From Distichodus sexfasciatus (lineage: Eukaryota > Chordata > Actinopteri > Characiformes > Distichodontidae), in NCBI GenBank assembly GCA_032718565.1, contig JAVGVS010000018.1, positions 1,718,254-1,782,253 on the forward strand: 64,000 nucleotides of DNA, written 5' to 3'. The notes beneath the pieces were generated by a model. The model had not been told where the DNA came from, ran no database searches, and saw only the letters and a program-made list of their open reading frames with translations. Position 1 is the first letter of the stretch, and each line of letters begins with the position of its first letter. Of the stretch, positions 60,150 to 64,000 are shown piece after piece. The translations under genes and the position numbers were made by a program.

Positions 60150-63100
60150 AACATACAGCACTTATTTAAAAGAGAGTGACTTTATCAAAATATTGTTTAC
60201 AGGGTCCGAATTCTTGTACATGACTACACCACACTGTTTTTACATGATTTTCAATAAGCCGTTTGTGTGCTTGTGTGGCCATAAAACTGAATAATTCAAG
60301 TGTCATGTAAACGCCTTACGTCCTTTATGAGAAATGCGATTACCCTACTATGGTTATACTATTATGAACTGATGAGTGCCATGTAAACCCATAAATGTTT
60401 TATAATCAGCGTGTTGGTACTGCACATGCACTAAATCATGCTCAATGTTGCAGGACTCACAAGAGATGAAACCCAAAATAATAGTAGTAGCAAAACATGC
60501 AACTTGAAAAATATGATTAAATGCACTGGAGCTAGCAGCTATAATACTTCTTATTTCATTTTAGTGTTCAGTGTTTAATGGTCAAAGTGATGATGCAGGT
60601 TATTGAATATTATGAACCCGAACTTCTGAATACAGCAGTGATCTAGACATTTTAAAAAATGGCTCATGGAGTTTCCAGTTGGGAATCTAAGGAAAATCCC
60701 AAAGCTAGTCTAATCTCTCTTTCTGTGGGTGGAAATCACTGCCTCAGATCTCGCAATCTTCACTCAGTAATAACACAGACGTGGGCAGTTAATGTGACTT
60801 TAATAGAACACTGAAATGCTTCTTTTGTCAAACGGTGGCCCAGAGAGATTAGCTTCTTAGGATGTTATTTTACATCCTCAGGCAACCAAGAAGATATCAC
60901 CATAAAATGATCAGCAGCGCGCCTGTGAAGGCGAAACCCATGAGCAGCTTAAACTGGCATAAGAAGAGCAGCAGTCTGTGAGCTGTAATTTTGGGCAGCA
61001 GCAACATTGGGAAGGTGGATAAGAAAGTGGCGTTCTGTGCTTGCTAAAAAGCAGAGCTTCAACCCAAAAGTGTACCCAAAGCAGCTGGCACTCAAGCTTT
61101 TTACTCGTTCATACTACATCAAAGGTCACGTTTCTGGTTTCCTCAGGAGAACCTGCCAGGAGATGGGGAAGAGCGTCGAAGTTTCCCAGCAGTGGTCTTC
61201 TCCGGCTGGGTTAAGCCGGACCCTTCCCTCCGCTCTGACTGTGATAGAAGGCTCCCCTGGCTCTCTCCAAGCTGTTGGCAGACAACAGGGAGCTAAGCCT
61301 CCTCGTGCAAACGACTGAAGCGTGACTTCCCGTATTGGAAGGCTGTTTTGCAAGAGGACACAGCTCAGCGACAGCCCCCTCCTCAGTCTGGGGTGAGAAT
61401 CTGCTAAAAGAACTGGCCTCTGATGCCAACAGGATGCAGAGACACAGAGAGACCTGCAGGTGCAACAGTCCACTGTGTTAATATGAAATTTGTTCAGACT
61501 GTATTCTCTTCTCCGCAGGAAACTCTTCAGAGAGAGCAGGAGCGTGACGGCAAGAGAGTGAGGGAGAGAAAGAATGTTTTAGAACTGGGGCCAGGCCTTA
61601 ATGTTCTTTCAGCAGGCCTTTAACCAAGCTCTTCCACACAGCAAGCTTTTAAAGCCAGGGACAAATGGAGGCTTTTAGAAGCAGGAACAAAGGGACGCTC
61701 GGTAGCCAAACCAAGTTTCTCACTGGCAGAGAATGCACATTCTTCACCCCTACTGAAGTACGAAACCAGGAACAGGAAGGGGAACCCTAAGTTCTGCAGC
61801 TTTTTAGTTACAGAACGCAACTAAGCACTTTAAGCAGGTTTGTACAATAAAACAGATTTAGATTACACAGCTCTACAGAGCAGTACTTTGGGAACTCTGT
61901 TAAGAAGCAGAGTAGATCAATCTGCTCCAATCACAGGACTTACTGGACGCAGAGAGCAGGAGAGGCTGGGAAAGGAGCCAAATCTCCCACACCATCACCC
62001 CCTCCCACCCCAAATCTCATACTCCTGAAGGTCACCTGCCATTCTCACACTTGTGAAAATATTCCAATTCTGTGAGAGTTTAAGCCACTCATGAGCGGAT
62101 AAAAATGAAACCAACAGAATATTGAAGAGGGAAGAGTCTAGAAATCAAAATTGATTTACATTACATCATTCAAACCTGACCCATTACGTGCTGTTATTTC
62201 GTAACGGGAGGAAACGCTGAGGAAAAATATCATGTGGACAGATTTACATTATCAGAAGAACGCTTGCGCAAGAATCGGTTTTGCGAAAGACCCTGAGAAA
62301 GCCCAAAAGAAAACAGCAGACATCATGGAGCTGAGCTCCTTAGCTCCTGACCTAGCCAGATGCTCTTGCTGCCAAAGTCGCCAGCCTCCAGTCTCTCTTC
62401 TGCCCACTTGGGACTGCACATGATCCCCCCCTCCTCCTCATCGCTGGCAACAGGAGGAGACGGGGTTCTGAATCGTTTTCCTCATTGATTAATTTCACTT
62501 CATTTATTTTATTGGCTGTCAACACAAATTACACTTCACGACATTACAGTCATGACCTGGGAGTCCCTGTTTGTAAGAACGCCAAAATTTAGTCTAAGTC
62601 ACAAAGAACATTTATATTGTCTTCTTGTTCTGGAAGCAGGTTTTTGGTCACCTCAGTATATCATTTATCAACTGTTTATAGAGTAACACAGATTGTACTG
62701 GTTGTCCATTAAATGAATGACATTTCACACCGTCCACCTTATAAAAATCGTTTTGCCTGATGAAACCAATGATTCAACGTCTCTACCGTGTAACTCCAGA
62801 AACAGCTTTTGGGTCAAAACATCCAAATTTAAACTAGTGTTACGAAATCTTGCTCACCAGGTGGCAGGGTACCAGCAAAAACCTTTCCTTCACAGCTTAA
62901 AAATAAACTGTTAAACAGTCTGCAAGCACAACTCCATGAATCTGGCTTCAACTTTGTGAACCAAGTTTGTGGAGGCAGACAAACAGCAATAATGGGCAGT
63001 AATTAGGTATGAAGGAGAACCATAATGGACACGAGGGTAGGGAAAATAGTGCTAAAGTGAAGTAATATGGAGTGCCCTTTCAGAACAGTTGCTGCACATG

Positions 63101-64000
63101 CAGTAATGGCAGCTTACAGCTTGCACCCAACAAAAGGAGCCATTTGTTTGGCTGGATGAGTCAGCAGTAGGTGAGGGATTGTGCCAAAGATCCAGCAGCT
63201 AGCTATGAATCAAAGAGCCGACGTGGCCACATCATTTCATTTTGTTTTAAAGCCGAGCTCACTGCAAACAAAAGAGGTGGAGGAGAAAAGCGACATAACG
63301 GAGGAGTCCCAGCCGGTGTGCCTGTACGTCCCGGATCACAATACAACCTTTTCTTTTTAATCCTGTCCATAACTTTAAGCACCAGCTTAAAATGGTTACT
63401 GATGTTAAGTTTATTAATATTTTGTTATATTTACATTATGTTTTTTGTTTTATTTATTGATGTTTCTTGCTTTGTGTTCTTACTAAAGAATACTGCATTC
63501 TGCATACCCGTTACCATAATAGTTATACTAGGCACAATGTACAGCTTTCATTTACATCTTAAAGTCTCTCACTTTTAATGTAGCTTTTTATCTTTATTTA
63601 ATTCAATCTAACTAATATAATGTTTCTAACTAATCTAACTATCTATTTAAATGCTCAGTCTGGGGAATGATAAGGGTATATTTCACTACATGTTGTACTT
63701 GTATAATAGTATATATGATGAACACAGAGTAATTATGACACGTGTTGCAAGCTGTTCATCATATGGTCATCACATCACCACACTGGCACGCATCACCCCT
63801 AGAAAAGACTGTTTCTCAAGGGGGGAAAAGAGGAACTGCAAGTGACAAGTGTGACACTAGCGCTGATGATGAAAGGAAATAGTTTTGAGGTTTAATTGCA
63901 GCACTGTCATTTGATTTGCATGCAAGTTTTGTTTATGGGCTTAAAGATCTGCATAATAATATGATTTGCACAGTACAAGCTTGGTATGATTGACAAATCC

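Larger units (their letters stand above)
57664..64000 (-). other. Region upstream of the stxbp6 start (5' UTR intron or promoter side)
   Basis: No convincing open frame. It contains two SINEs side by side, an A-rich run near 59.44 kb and a long TA repeat at 60.1 kb. I see no CpG-rich promoter-like block, so the promoter and first exon are probably beyond the window. Confidence 0.6.

Noticed and set aside
61007..61473. Open frames of 103-115 residues on both strands upstream of stxbp6
   Set aside because: No recognisable domain, overlapping frames of equal quality on both strands, and no splice or repeat context.
1..64000. Search for CRISPR arrays, operons, prophage or bacterial mobile elements
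   Set aside because: The sequence is vertebrate genomic DNA. The repeats present are microsatellites and interspersed elements, with no spaced direct-repeat arrays.

Overview
This window is vertebrate genomic DNA, almost certainly from a teleost fish. The evidence is large introns with GT-AG junctions, CA/TG/TA microsatellites, a DANA/mermaid-type tRNA SINE, other tRNA-derived SINEs, hAT-, Tc1- and Harbinger-like DNA elements, and an L2/Rex-like LINE remnant. An ostariophysan (catfish, characin or relative) is my guess from the repeats, but the species cannot be read from the sequence alone.

One protein-coding gene is well supported: stxbp6 (amisyn, syntaxin-binding protein 6), on the minus strand. 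Five coding exons at 57613-57460, 17011-16881, 16618-16453, 7773-7616 and 5141-5118 join at canonical splice sites in phases 1, 0, 1, 0. They give an uninterrupted frame of exactly 210 codons, the usual amisyn length. The last coding exon holds only seven codons and the stop. The gene spans about 52.5 kb, of which intron 1 takes 40.4 kb. Amisyn has an N-terminal PH-like region and a C-terminal R-SNARE motif without a membrane anchor, and is known to inhibit SNARE-driven exocytosis. A likely 5' UTR acceptor lies just upstream of the start codon, so at least one non-coding first exon should lie farther upstream, perhaps outside the window.

Layout, left to right: 1-5117 is 3' UTR and downstream DNA with a purine-rich tract, one TIR element and a partial SINE. 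5142-7615 (intron 4) is mostly unique and looks partly like conserved non-coding DNA. 7774-16452 (intron 3) opens with a dense stack of nested DNA transposons (7.9-10.1 kb) and also holds CT/CA microsatellites and another TIR element copy. 16619-16880 is the short intron 2. 17012-57459 (intron 1) holds at least three hAT-type families, four insertions of which have clean 8-bp target duplications, plus a Tc1 deletion derivative, a Harbinger-like element, a 5'-truncated LINE, SINEs, and long unique stretches that may contain regulatory elements. 57664-64000 is upstream or 5' UTR intron sequence with SINEs and a (TA)n array.

I found no second gene with confidence, no RNA gene and no new multi-gene system. 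The most unusual items are an approximately 650-bp TIR family with five copies, one carrying the same terminal variant at both ends; two cases where its members sit inside older hAT elements; a Harbinger-like element with a MADF-like relic; an unusual GU-rich 3' splice site before the SNARE exon; and an unexplained GC-rich open frame near 35.5 kb.
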